5,837 nucleotides of DNA. It comes from Candidatus Buchananbacteria bacterium RIFCSPLOWO2_02_FULL_46_11b. Lineage in GTDB: Bacteria > Patescibacteriota > Patescibacteriia > Buchananbacterales > UBA6539. Under the pieces are notes generated by a model. That model was not told where the DNA came from, searched no databases, and worked only from the letters and a program-made list of their open reading frames with translations. Below, piece after piece: positions 1-4,495 of this stretch (positions are counted from its first letter, which is position 1; each line of letters begins with the position of its first letter). The translations under genes and the position numbers were made by a program. The stretch lies in assembly GCA_001817615.1 (NCBI GenBank), contig MHIR01000040.1, positions 1 to 5,837 of the forward strand, in the 5' to 3' direction.

Positions 1-91
1 ATGGCCACGCCGTTTACATTTTCTTTTATTATATAAAAATAAGTCGGGACTAACTGCGACTGCAATAATAATCAAGTAAGTGGCGAGGCGG

Positions 92-109
92 GCAGGGGGG
101 AGGGAACAT
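92..109. repeat. Left arm of inverted repeat flanking the DUF559 gene
   Basis: This G-rich string (GCAGGGGGGAGGGAACAT) recurs as its reverse complement at about 680-696, just after the DUF559 stop codon. The two arms agree over CAGGGGGAGGGAAC except for one extra G here. This arm has no hairpin partner of its own, unlike the right arm. It may mark the left edge of a small mobile unit or be one copy of a dispersed repeat. No target-site duplication was recognised. Confidence 0.5.
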
Positions 110-211
110 TTTTTAATAGCATTATCTATAAAATATAGGCTTACACTATTTATTATCCCTTGCCCTTACTTCTCTTTCCTTTGCCTCTCTTTTTTAAAAG
201 ACCGCATCGTC

Positions 212-240
212 TTGACTATAATTGGTTGTTGGGATAACCT
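212..240 (+). promoter_or_regulatory. Predicted promoter of the DUF559 gene
   Basis: TTGACT (212-217) and TAACCT (235-240) are separated by exactly 17 bp. The spacer begins ATAATTG, and AAAGATAT follows the -10 box. Both stretches closely resemble the promoter at 4347-4375. There is no TG extension of the -10 box in this copy (it reads GGGA). Transcription would start near 247, giving a leader of about 35 nt that contains the hairpin at 251-276. Confidence 0.65.
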
Positions 241-250
241 AAAGATATAG

Positions 251-276
251 AAATCAACACGGCGCGTTGATTTTTT
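251..276 (+). promoter_or_regulatory. Terminator-like hairpin in the DUF559 leader
   Basis: AAATCAAC (251-258) pairs perfectly with GTTGATTT (266-273) around the loop ACGGCGC. The right arm runs into six T residues (271-276). This has the shape of an intrinsic terminator, but it lies between the predicted promoter and the ATG at 281. It could be an attenuator, a brake on expression, or the end of an earlier transcript. The A/T-rich 8-bp stem is only moderately stable. Confidence 0.45.
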
Positions 277-280
277 ATTT

Positions 281-676
281 ATGTCCGACATATACAATAA
301 AAACGATAATTTGGATATTAGAAGGAAATTAAGGCTTAATTCCACGAAAAGCGAGATTATCCTTTGGCAACAATTAAGAAATAAAAGATTTTTAAACCTC
401 AAATTTAAGCGCCAATACGGCATTGATAATTATATCGTTGATTTTTATTGCCCAAAATTCAAATTGGCCATTGAAATTGATGGGGGCTACCATTTAGAAA
501 AAGAAACCAAAGAATATGATCAGGCCCGGCAGGAATACCTTGAAGACATAAGCATTGTTTTTTTAAGGTTTACTAATAAGCAAATAATAAACGAACTAAA
601 AATAGTTTTGAAAACGATAGCCGGATATATCACCGATAAAACAAATAAGACAAAATTTTTAGATAAGCCTCAATAA
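281..676 (+). CDS. DUF559 domain protein (Vsr/PD-(D/E)XK nuclease-like)
   Basis: This 131-residue protein is essentially one DUF559 domain, a family related to very-short-patch-repair (Vsr) and restriction-type PD-(D/E)XK endonucleases. The family opening is clear: an RRKLRLNSTKSE segment (residues 14-25), LWQQLRNKRF, then FKRQYGIDNYIVDFYCP. The likely active-site set is D54 (VDFY), E65 and D67 (IEIDGG) and H71. The late VFLRFTN strand (about 93-99) is also typical. Family members are short, so this looks full length. DNA cleavage or nicking is an inference from fold; the cellular role of DUF559 proteins is poorly established. No Shine-Dalgarno sequence precedes the ATG, and a T-rich hairpin ends four bases before it, so expression may be weak or the start may be SD-independent. 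The gene is markedly richer in A/T and in Lys/Asn/Ile codons than the genes downstream, and inverted repeats flank it. Both suggest that it was acquired separately. No partner methylase or mismatch-repair gene is visible. Confidence 0.9.
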   Translation: MSDIYNKNDNLDIRRKLRLNSTKSEIILWQQLRNKRFLNLKFKRQYGIDNYIVDFYCPKFKLAIEIDGGYHLEKETKEYDQARQEYLEDISIVFLRFTNKQIINELKIVLKTIAGYITDKTNKTKFLDKPQ

Positions 677-679
677 GAA

Positions 680-709
680 TAGTTCCCTCCCCCTGACTAG
701 GGGGAGGGA
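680..709. repeat. C-rich/G-rich palindrome and right arm of inverted repeat
   Basis: Positions 684-694 (TCCCTCCCCCT) pair perfectly with 699-709 (AGGGGGAGGGA) around the loop GACT, an 11-bp stem. The left half also matches the reverse complement of 92-109. A G-rich tail (CAGGGTGAGGGTG) follows. No T tract follows, so it is a poor intrinsic terminator despite lying 8 bp after the DUF559 stop. Its shape and composition fit a dispersed intergenic palindrome. Confidence 0.65.
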
Positions 710-751
710 CAGGGTGAGGGTGTGGTAAAAAATCCCCGATGAAAATTCCGC

Positions 752-780
752 TTGACAAAGTTTCAAGCATATGGTAATGT
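752..780 (+). promoter_or_regulatory. Predicted promoter of the repeat lipoprotein gene
   Basis: A perfect -35 box, TTGACA (752-757), lies 17 bp from TAATGT (775-780), with TGG before the -10 box as an extended -10 element. The spacer includes CATATGG, like GATATGA at 4363-4369. Transcription would start near 787, giving a leader of about 170 nt. A TATAAT at 793-798 has no suitable -35 box and was not preferred. Confidence 0.65.
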
Positions 781-840
781 CAAATACTCTGATATAATAA
801 GTAAGGCTGATATTGAATAGGCCTTTGACAACCGAGCTTC

Positions 841-857
841 CCCCATGAAATATGGGG
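841..857 (+). promoter_or_regulatory. Small hairpin in the lipoprotein mRNA leader
   Basis: CCCCAT (841-846) pairs with ATGGGG (852-857) around a five-base loop, GAAAT. It lies midway between the promoter and the start codon. No T tract follows and no known riboswitch class was recognised. A weaker CCCG/CGGG pairing follows at about 882-898. The long leader may affect mRNA stability or translation, but that is inference. Confidence 0.35.
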
Positions 858-942
858 TTATTTGAATAGATATAGCGCTCCCGGGAAAATGACTCGGGGG
901 CATATTGGATTTATGTAAAGATAGCGAAAAAACGAACATGAT

Positions 943-947
943 GGAGG
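943..947 (+). promoter_or_regulatory. Ribosome binding site for the lipoprotein
   Basis: GGAGG lies 8 nt before the ATG at 956, within the string ATGGAGGA. The same string precedes the starts at 3406 and 4496, which supports the start chosen here. The ATG inside the string opens a four-codon frame that ends in TAG immediately before the real ATG. Confidence 0.8.
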
Positions 948-955
948 ACACATAG

Positions 956-3157
956 ATGAAAAAGGTTAGAACGGCAAAAGGGACAATCTTGTTTGTCATG
1001 GTTCTGGTGATATTAAGTTGCCAGAATTACGGGACATGGGATGAATATTCCCTGTCCCTGGAAGCGGACGAATACGGCCGCCACGGCGACCTGCTGGTTG
1101 GCCGGCAAGAAATTGCCATCCAAAACGGCGGGGCGGCGGTGCCGGCCGCGCTGGGCGGCGCCACTTTGTACATCAGGGGCTGGCGCCAGGATCATCAGAC
1201 TCAAATTGACAACGTTGTCGTCAATATGGAGTATGGCCTGGGCGGCGATTTGTCGTGGCTGAAAACGACGTATTACCCGGGCGAGAATATCGTCAGGGTC
1301 GGCGAGACGCAAGTCGCTTTCGGCGAAGGCCAGGAAGCGAAAAGTTTTGCCGAGGCGGCTGAACTGGCCATCAGGCAAGAAGCGGAAAAGCAGGCGGCCG
1401 CGGTTGACTCATGGGTCTACTACGGCGGCGGCTACGTGCCGCTGTTAGACGCGCTGGGCGTATTAATGCTGCTCTATAATATTGGCAGCGACTTGAGCGG
1501 AACCTATGAGGGAGATTTGGCGGTGCCGGAAGTGATCACGCAAGTAAGCCAGGAAGGCGACGAAGTGGTCATTGAGGTGCCATTTGGGCCTTTGGTCCAA
1601 TTGGTCAAGGTTGACGCGACCATTTATTTGGTCGGCGACAAAGAGACGCAAGAAAAGCGACTTCTGAAAAAACCGCCGCTGATTGAAAAAAATGTCGTGG
1701 TCTACGTCGGCAACGCGTCCGGCGAAGGCGAAGGCGAAGGCGAGGGCGAGGGTGAAATACAAATTCCTCAACTTGCCGGCCAGCTTCAAGCCAGCGCCCA
1801 AGCCGCGATTGCCGCGGCCGGATTGATTGTCGGAACGATTGACAATATTTGTTCCGGCACGGTTGCCGCCGGATACGTGATTAACACCAATCCGGCTGGC
1901 GGCGCGTTCGTCAGTCCCGGGTCGGCTGTTGATTTAATAATCTCAACCGGACTTTGTCCGGGCGAAGGCGAGGGCGAGGGCGAAGGAGAAGGCGAAGGCG
2001 AGGGAGAAGGCGAGGGAGAAGGCGAGGGCGAGTTTGCCCTCACTGTTGCCATCTCTCCGTCTGATGCCGGCGCCGTCACCCGCGACCCCCTGCCTGACCC
2101 GATAACCCAAACCTACGCGCCCGGCACTCCCGTCTTGCTGACCGCCACGCCGGCGGCTGGTTATGTGTTTGACCGCTGGGAAGGGCCGGTGAGCAGTTTA
2201 ACCGGCAATCCCGCGGCTGTCACTATGTGGCAGGATCAAGCGGTCACCGCCGTCTTTGTTTTAGAAGGCGGCGAGGGCGAAGGCGAGGGCGAGGGCGAAG
2301 GAGAAGGCGAAGGCGAGGGAGAAGGCGAGGGAGAAGGCGAGGGCGAGTTTGCCCTCACTGTTGCCATCTCTCCGTCTGATGCCGGCGCCGTCACCCGCGA
2401 CCCCCTGCCTGACCCGATAACCCAAACCTACGCGCCCGGCACTCCCGTCTTGCTGACCGCCACGCCGGCGGCTGGTTATGTGTTTGACCGCTGGGAAGGG
2501 CCGGTGAGCAGTTTAACCGGCAATCCCGCGGCTGTCACTATGTGGCAGGATCAAGCGGTCACCGCCGTCTTTGTTTTAGAAGGCGGCGAGGGCGAAGGCG
2601 AGGGCGAAGGCGAAGGCGAGGGTGAGGGCGAAGGCGAGGGCGAAGGCGAAGGCGAAGGTGAGTTTGCGCTCACCGTTGCTTCCTCCCCGGCCGACGCTGG
2701 AACCATCACCCGCGACCCCGACCTTGCCCTTTACGCGCCAAACGCGCCCGTGGTTTTAACCGCGGTCCCGGCTGACGCTAATTGGGTGTTTGACCACTGG
2801 GAAGGCCCGGTGGGCAATCCCAGCGCCAGCATCACGGCCGTTTCCATGACCGGAGACATTGCCGTGACGGCGGTGTTTGTGCCGGCTTCGGATTTCCGCG
2901 TTGTTGACTACACCCAATCGGTGTCATTTTGTTCCGGCGGCTCGTTCTCAATGTTTATTGAAGTGGCCGGCGGCCAGCCGCCTTATACTTACAAATGGTA
3001 TAAGGGAGGCACGGCGCCGAGTCAACAAATCGTCGGTCAAAATTCCTCAACCTACACGGTGACAAACGCTACCGGACAGGATGTGGATTTGTATTGGATG
3101 GACGTTTCCGACAGCGCCGGGAATAAAGTCCGAGTCGGTCCGGAGAAGCAGTATTAA
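956..3157 (+). CDS. Predicted surface lipoprotein with PASTA, InlB-like and Ig-like domains on Gly-Glu linkers
   Basis: This 733-residue protein begins with a basic N-terminus, a hydrophobic stretch and a lipobox-like ILSC, so C22 is the likely lipidated residue. Residues 23-255 are an unrecognised region. A (Gly-Glu)6 linker (256-267) leads to a PASTA domain (about 268-334), recognisable by its GYVINTNPAGG and SPGSAVDLIISTG segments. Three domains of the divergent InlB B-repeat/bacterial-repeat type follow at about 360-438, 465-543 and 570-645. Each has the FALTV opening, a GYVFDRWEGPV- or NWVFDHWEGPV-type core and a VTAVFV end. Twelve, thirteen and thirteen Gly-Glu units precede these domains. 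The C-terminus (about 646-733) is Ig/PKD-like, with PYTYKWYKGG around W681. Domains 1 and 2 are identical even at the DNA level; domain 3 has diverged. No catalytic motif is visible, so an adhesion, cell-wall-binding or envelope-structural role is inferred. PASTA domains can bind peptidoglycan or beta-lactam-like ligands, but this isolated one cannot be assigned a ligand. No convincing terminator follows the gene; the next promoter starts 37 bp after the stop. Confidence 0.88.
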   Translation: MKKVRTAKGTILFVMVLVILSCQNYGTWDEYSLSLEADEYGRHGDLLVGRQEIAIQNGGAAVPAALGGATLYIRGWRQDHQTQIDNVVVNMEYGLGGDLSWLKTTYYPGENIVRVGETQVAFGEGQEAKSFAEAAELAIRQEAEKQAAAVDSWVYYGGGYVPLLDALGVLMLLYNIGSDLSGTYEGDLAVPEVITQVSQEGDEVVIEVPFGPLVQLVKVDATIYLVGDKETQEKRLLKKPPLIEKNVVVYVGNASGEGEGEGEGEGEIQIPQLAGQLQASAQAAIAAAGLIVGTIDNICSGTVAAGYVINTNPAGGAFVSPGSAVDLIISTGLCPGEGEGEGEGEGEGEGEGEGEGEGEFALTVAISPSDAGAVTRDPLPDPITQTYAPGTPVLLTATPAAGYVFDRWEGPVSSLTGNPAAVTMWQDQAVTAVFVLEGGEGEGEGEGEGEGEGEGEGEGEGEGEFALTVAISPSDAGAVTRDPLPDPITQTYAPGTPVLLTATPAAGYVFDRWEGPVSSLTGNPAAVTMWQDQAVTAVFVLEGGEGEGEGEGEGEGEGEGEGEGEGEGEFALTVASSPADAGTITRDPDLALYAPNAPVVLTAVPADANWVFDHWEGPVGNPSASITAVSMTGDIAVTAVFVPASDFRVVDYTQSVSFCSGGSFSMFIEVAGGQPPYTYKWYKGGTAPSQQIVGQNSSTYTVTNATGQDVDLYWMDVSDSAGNKVRVGPEKQY
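1721..1756 (+). repeat. Hexanucleotide repeat encoding (Gly-Glu)6
   Basis: Six tandem GGCGAA/GGCGAG-type units encode the linker between the unknown N-terminal region and the PASTA domain (residues 256-267). It is the shortest of the four linkers in the gene. The unit is 6 bp, so gain or loss of units changes linker length but not frame. Confidence 0.9.
1961..2032 (+). repeat. Hexanucleotide repeat encoding (Gly-Glu)12
   Basis: Twelve Gly-Glu units (residues 336-359) link the PASTA domain to the first InlB-like domain. GGC GAG, GGC GAA and GGA GAA codon pairs are mixed. The order of these variants is the same as in the next linker, which shows that the linker was copied together with its domain. 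Confidence 0.9.
2270..2347 (+). repeat. Hexanucleotide repeat encoding (Gly-Glu)13
   Basis: Thirteen Gly-Glu units (residues 439-464) join the first and second InlB-like domains. The last 72 bp repeat the linker at 1961-2032 exactly, including the positions of the GGA codons. Confidence 0.9.
2585..2662 (+). repeat. Hexanucleotide repeat encoding (Gly-Glu)13, diverged codon pattern
   Basis: Thirteen Gly-Glu units (residues 544-569) join the second and third InlB-like domains. It matches the preceding linker in length, but its codon order changes from 2608 onward: GGA is absent and GGT appears. The right edge of the identical duplication therefore lies inside this linker. Confidence 0.9.
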
Positions 3158-3194
3158 TTTGTCAGGAGAATTTTTCGGTCCAAATCCGTTGCTC

Positions 3195-3223
3195 TTGACA
3201 AAAATTGGCAGATGTGATAACCT
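3195..3223 (+). promoter_or_regulatory. Predicted promoter of the short Ig-like protein gene
   Basis: TTGACA (3195-3200), 17 bp, then TAACCT (3218-3223), with TGA before the -10 box as an extended -10 element. Similarity to the promoter at 4347 extends through AATTG in the spacer and GTATT downstream. It lies just after the lipoprotein stop, so the next gene has its own transcript with a leader of about 175 nt. An inverted repeat GATAAC (3216-3221)/GTTATC (3238-3243) overlaps the -10 box and could be an operator, which is speculative. Confidence 0.68.
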
Positions 3224-3332
3224 GATGTATTCTGTGAGTTATCCGTTATTCTGTTAAGATAGACAAAGGAAGGAGGAATTTAGCTTAATAAAAAGTGTAA
3301 GGAAAGCAATTTCAGTAAGTCGGCAGTATCAG

Positions 3333-3354
3333 CCATAAGGAATGTTTCCTTTGG
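3333..3354 (+). promoter_or_regulatory. Leader hairpin before the short Ig-like protein
   Basis: AAGGAA (3337-3342) pairs with TTCCTT (3346-3351) over a TGT loop. CCA (3333-3335) pairs with TGG (3352-3354) across one bulged T. A separate ten-base palindrome, GTTGCGCAAC (3354-3363), follows. There is no T tract, so this is not a terminator. No riboswitch family was recognised. Confidence 0.35.
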
Positions 3355-3391
3355 TTGCGCAACTAAACAAAAACAAGAAAAAAGAAAGCAT

Positions 3392-3396
3392 GGAGG
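3392..3396 (+). promoter_or_regulatory. Ribosome binding site for the short Ig-like protein
   Basis: GGAGG lies 9 nt before the ATG at 3406, again inside ATGGAGGA. It fixes the start just before the signal peptide. An earlier AGGAGG (3271-3276) in the leader has no start codon at a useful distance. Confidence 0.8.
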
Positions 3397-3405
3397 AAAC
3401 GAACA

Positions 3406-4089
3406 ATGAAAAAGAGCATGGTTTTTGCGGTATGTGCGGTAATGATGATTGCGATGATGATCACGATGAGCGCGACCGCCGCGAACGTCGTGATTGGTCC
3501 GGCCACGGTTTCCATGGGCGCCGATGTCACCATCGGGAGTCCGACGTCGGCGGGACTGCACGAACAGTACACCGGTGTCGGTAATGACGTGACGGTGTAT
3601 GTTTCAGCAGCGGGTGCCGGTCTGACCTATCAATGGCGGAAAGGCGGTGTGGACATTGCCGGCGCGACCGATTCCGGATTGACGCTTGCGAACGTGGTTT
3701 TGGCCGATGCCGGAACATACGATTGCGTCGTGAGTGGAACTTGCGGTCTCCCGGCAACGACATTGCCCGTTACGGTCGCGATCTACGATCCCCTCACGGG
3801 CACGCCGATTTTGCCGATCTTTGAATGTCCTTTAGGCACTATCAGCCTGATGGCCATTCCGGTCGGCGGCAAGACCCCGTACACCTATGAATGGTTCGCG
3901 GATTACGGCGTTGGTCCCATGCTGCTGCAGGATGGCGCATCCCCTGGCGGCGGCGTGATTGCGGGTGCCGGGACGCTTCCGGTTCTGGGAGCGGCCAATC
4001 TCACGATTACGAACGCGGGCGCGCTCGACGCGGCCGATTACTCGTGTAGCGTCAATGACGCGCCGCTCATCAACGACCCGGATATTTAA
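3406..4089 (+). CDS. Secreted protein with two Ig-like domains, possibly truncated at the C-terminus
   Basis: This 227-residue protein has a clear signal peptide: MKK, a Met/Ile/Ala/Val-rich core, and ATA|A or TAA|N cleavage after residue 25 or 26. The mature protein starts near NVVIGP, a motif it shares with the protein at 4496. The first Ig-like domain (about 45-125) has LTYQW with W77 and DAGTYDC with C107. The second (about 130-227) has YTYEW with W163 and DAADYSC with C214. Such domains usually mediate adhesion or structural packing; no enzymatic motif is visible. Only 13 residues follow C214, so the last beta strand (G) of the second domain seems to be missing or very short. The protein may be truncated, or the strand may be supplied by another molecule. 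Reading past the TAA or shifting frame does not give an Ig-like continuation. Its own promoter, a strong ribosome site and a strong terminator suggest a monocistronic, well-expressed gene. Confidence 0.85.
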   Translation: MKKSMVFAVCAVMMIAMMITMSATAANVVIGPATVSMGADVTIGSPTSAGLHEQYTGVGNDVTVYVSAAGAGLTYQWRKGGVDIAGATDSGLTLANVVLADAGTYDCVVSGTCGLPATTLPVTVAIYDPLTGTPILPIFECPLGTISLMAIPVGGKTPYTYEWFADYGVGPMLLQDGASPGGGVIAGAGTLPVLGAANLTITNAGALDAADYSCSVNDAPLINDPDI

Positions 4090-4163
4090 CCGGCGAGCGA
4101 GGGCAAAACAAGCATGATCCAATGGCTCAATAAAATGGGCTCAAAAGATCTGCGAAGCAAGCA

Positions 4164-4214
4164 GAGGGGCAGAAGTTTTTCCGAATAAGGAGAAACTTCT
4201 GCCCCTCCTTTTTT
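4164..4214 (+). terminator. Strong intrinsic terminator after the short Ig-like gene
   Basis: A 15-bp perfect stem starts at GAGGGGCAGAAG (4164) and closes at CTTCTGCCCCTC (ending 4207). Four more pairs, one a G-U wobble, extend it inward to a GAATAA loop (4183-4188). C and then six T residues (4209-4214) follow. It lies 74 bp after the stop at 4089 and ends that transcript. Confidence 0.93.
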
Positions 4215-4235
4215 ATATAACGCGAATAGAGCAGG

Positions 4236-4332
4236 AAGGTAAAATTAAAAGTAAATTAAAAGCGAGTAAATAGTAGCGACAGGTCGCGACCTGTCGCTAC
4301 TATTTACTCGTAATTTACTTTTATTTTACCTT
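4236..4332. repeat. Near-perfect 97-bp intergenic palindrome
   Basis: The core at 4263-4310 is a perfect 48-bp palindrome with 24-bp arms and no loop, centred on TCGCGA; its inner part reads GCGACAGGTCG/CGACCTGTCGC. The outer arms (4236-4262 and 4311-4332) also pair completely, except for one extra T and one extra AAAG on the left, giving 46 base pairs in all. Seven T residues (4331-4337) begin at the right edge, so the RNA form could act as a second terminator. It lies between a terminator and a promoter, as a MITE- or REP-like element would. No transposase or target-site duplication was seen. Confidence 0.9.
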
Positions 4333-4346
4333 TTTTTGCCAGGGGA

Positions 4347-4375
4347 TTGACAATAATTGAAAGATATGATAATCT
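4347..4375 (+). promoter_or_regulatory. Predicted promoter of the long Ig-like protein gene
   Basis: TTGACA (4347-4352), 17 bp, then TAATCT (4370-4375), with TGA as an extended -10 element. It is the strongest of the four related promoters in the window. Its -35 box begins 14 bp after the palindrome at 4236-4332. Transcription would start near 4382, giving a leader of about 115 nt. Confidence 0.72.
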
Positions 4376-4382
4376 AAAGTAT

Positions 4383-4430
4383 TGGCAAAAGTGGCTTTAA
4401 TTTTAGCAATTTTTGCCAGCTCTTTGGCAA
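4383..4430 (+). promoter_or_regulatory. Mutually exclusive hairpins in the leader of the long Ig-like gene
   Basis: TTTTGCCA (4411-4418) can pair with TGGCAAAA upstream (4383-4390) over a 20-nt loop. Its last six bases can instead pair with TGGCAA downstream (4425-4430) over the loop GCTCTT. The two structures compete for the same strand, as in attenuators or RNA switches. Neither has a T tract, and no known riboswitch was recognised, so regulation is only a possibility. Confidence 0.4.
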
Positions 4431-4482
4431 TAATGTGTAATATTGGGAAATTTACAAACCAGCGGCCTGAATAAACCGCGAT

Positions 4483-4487
4483 GGAGG
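4483..4487 (+). promoter_or_regulatory. Ribosome binding site that places the start at 4496
   Basis: GGAGG is 8 nt before the ATG at 4496, matching the spacing at 956 and close to that at 3406. The in-frame ATG at 4481 is part of this same ATGGAGGA string and has no ribosome site of its own, so it is not the likely start. Confidence 0.85.
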
Positions 4488-4495
4488 AGCACAAG

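Larger units (their letters stand above)
1960..2607 (+). repeat. Identical 315-bp tandem duplication inside the lipoprotein gene
   Basis: Positions 1960-2292 and 2275-2607 are identical over 333 bp by direct reading, with a period of 315 bp (105 codons). Each unit holds one Gly-Glu linker plus one InlB-like domain. Identity ends at both sides inside the hexanucleotide linkers, which fits unequal crossing-over or slippage between linkers. A third unit at the same 315-bp spacing (domain from 2663) is clearly diverged. Exact identity at synonymous sites implies a very recent event, gene conversion, or an assembly error. Confidence 0.93.

Noticed and set aside
1..91. Tail of an upstream gene or a short gene starting at the first ATG
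   Set aside because: The frame from position 1 closes after about a dozen codons, and no other frame shows a recognisable protein end.
166..423. 85-codon minus-strand frame over the DUF559 promoter and 5' end
   Set aside because: It overlaps a gene with clear family motifs, has no ribosome site, and reads through the promoter and leader hairpin.
793..798. TATAAT as the -10 box of the lipoprotein gene
   Set aside because: No acceptable -35 box lies 16-18 bp upstream, whereas TTGACA at 752 pairs well with TAATGT at 775.
1786..2079. Minus-strand frame rich in Ser-Pro repeats
   Set aside because: It is the antisense reading of the Gly-Glu hexanucleotide tract and lies wholly within the lipoprotein gene, with no promoter or ribosome site of its own.
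1721..2662. CRISPR-like array
   Set aside because: The repeats are 6-bp coding units and whole protein domains in one open frame. There are no unique spacers between short repeats and no cas genes.
3216..3243. GATAAC/GTTATC inverted repeat as a repressor operator
   Set aside because: Six-base arms over a 16-base gap are expected by chance in AT-rich sequence, and the arrangement is not repeated at the other promoters.
3342..3584. 80-codon + strand frame rich in Asp/Arg/His
   Set aside because: It overlaps the signal peptide and first domain at 3406 in another frame. The Asp/His run arises from repeated GATGAT-type sequence encoding the Met/Ile signal peptide.
4087..4188. Frameshift or stop-codon read-through extending the short Ig-like protein
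   Set aside because: The in-frame continuation (PASEGKTSMIQWLNKMGS and on to a stop at 4186) runs into the terminator and is not Ig-like. The other two frames give no final strand either.
4481..4495. Upstream in-frame ATG as the start of the long Ig-like protein
   Set aside because: This ATG is part of the ATGGAGGA ribosome-site string. Starting at 4496 gives correct spacing and the same signal-peptide layout as the paralogue.
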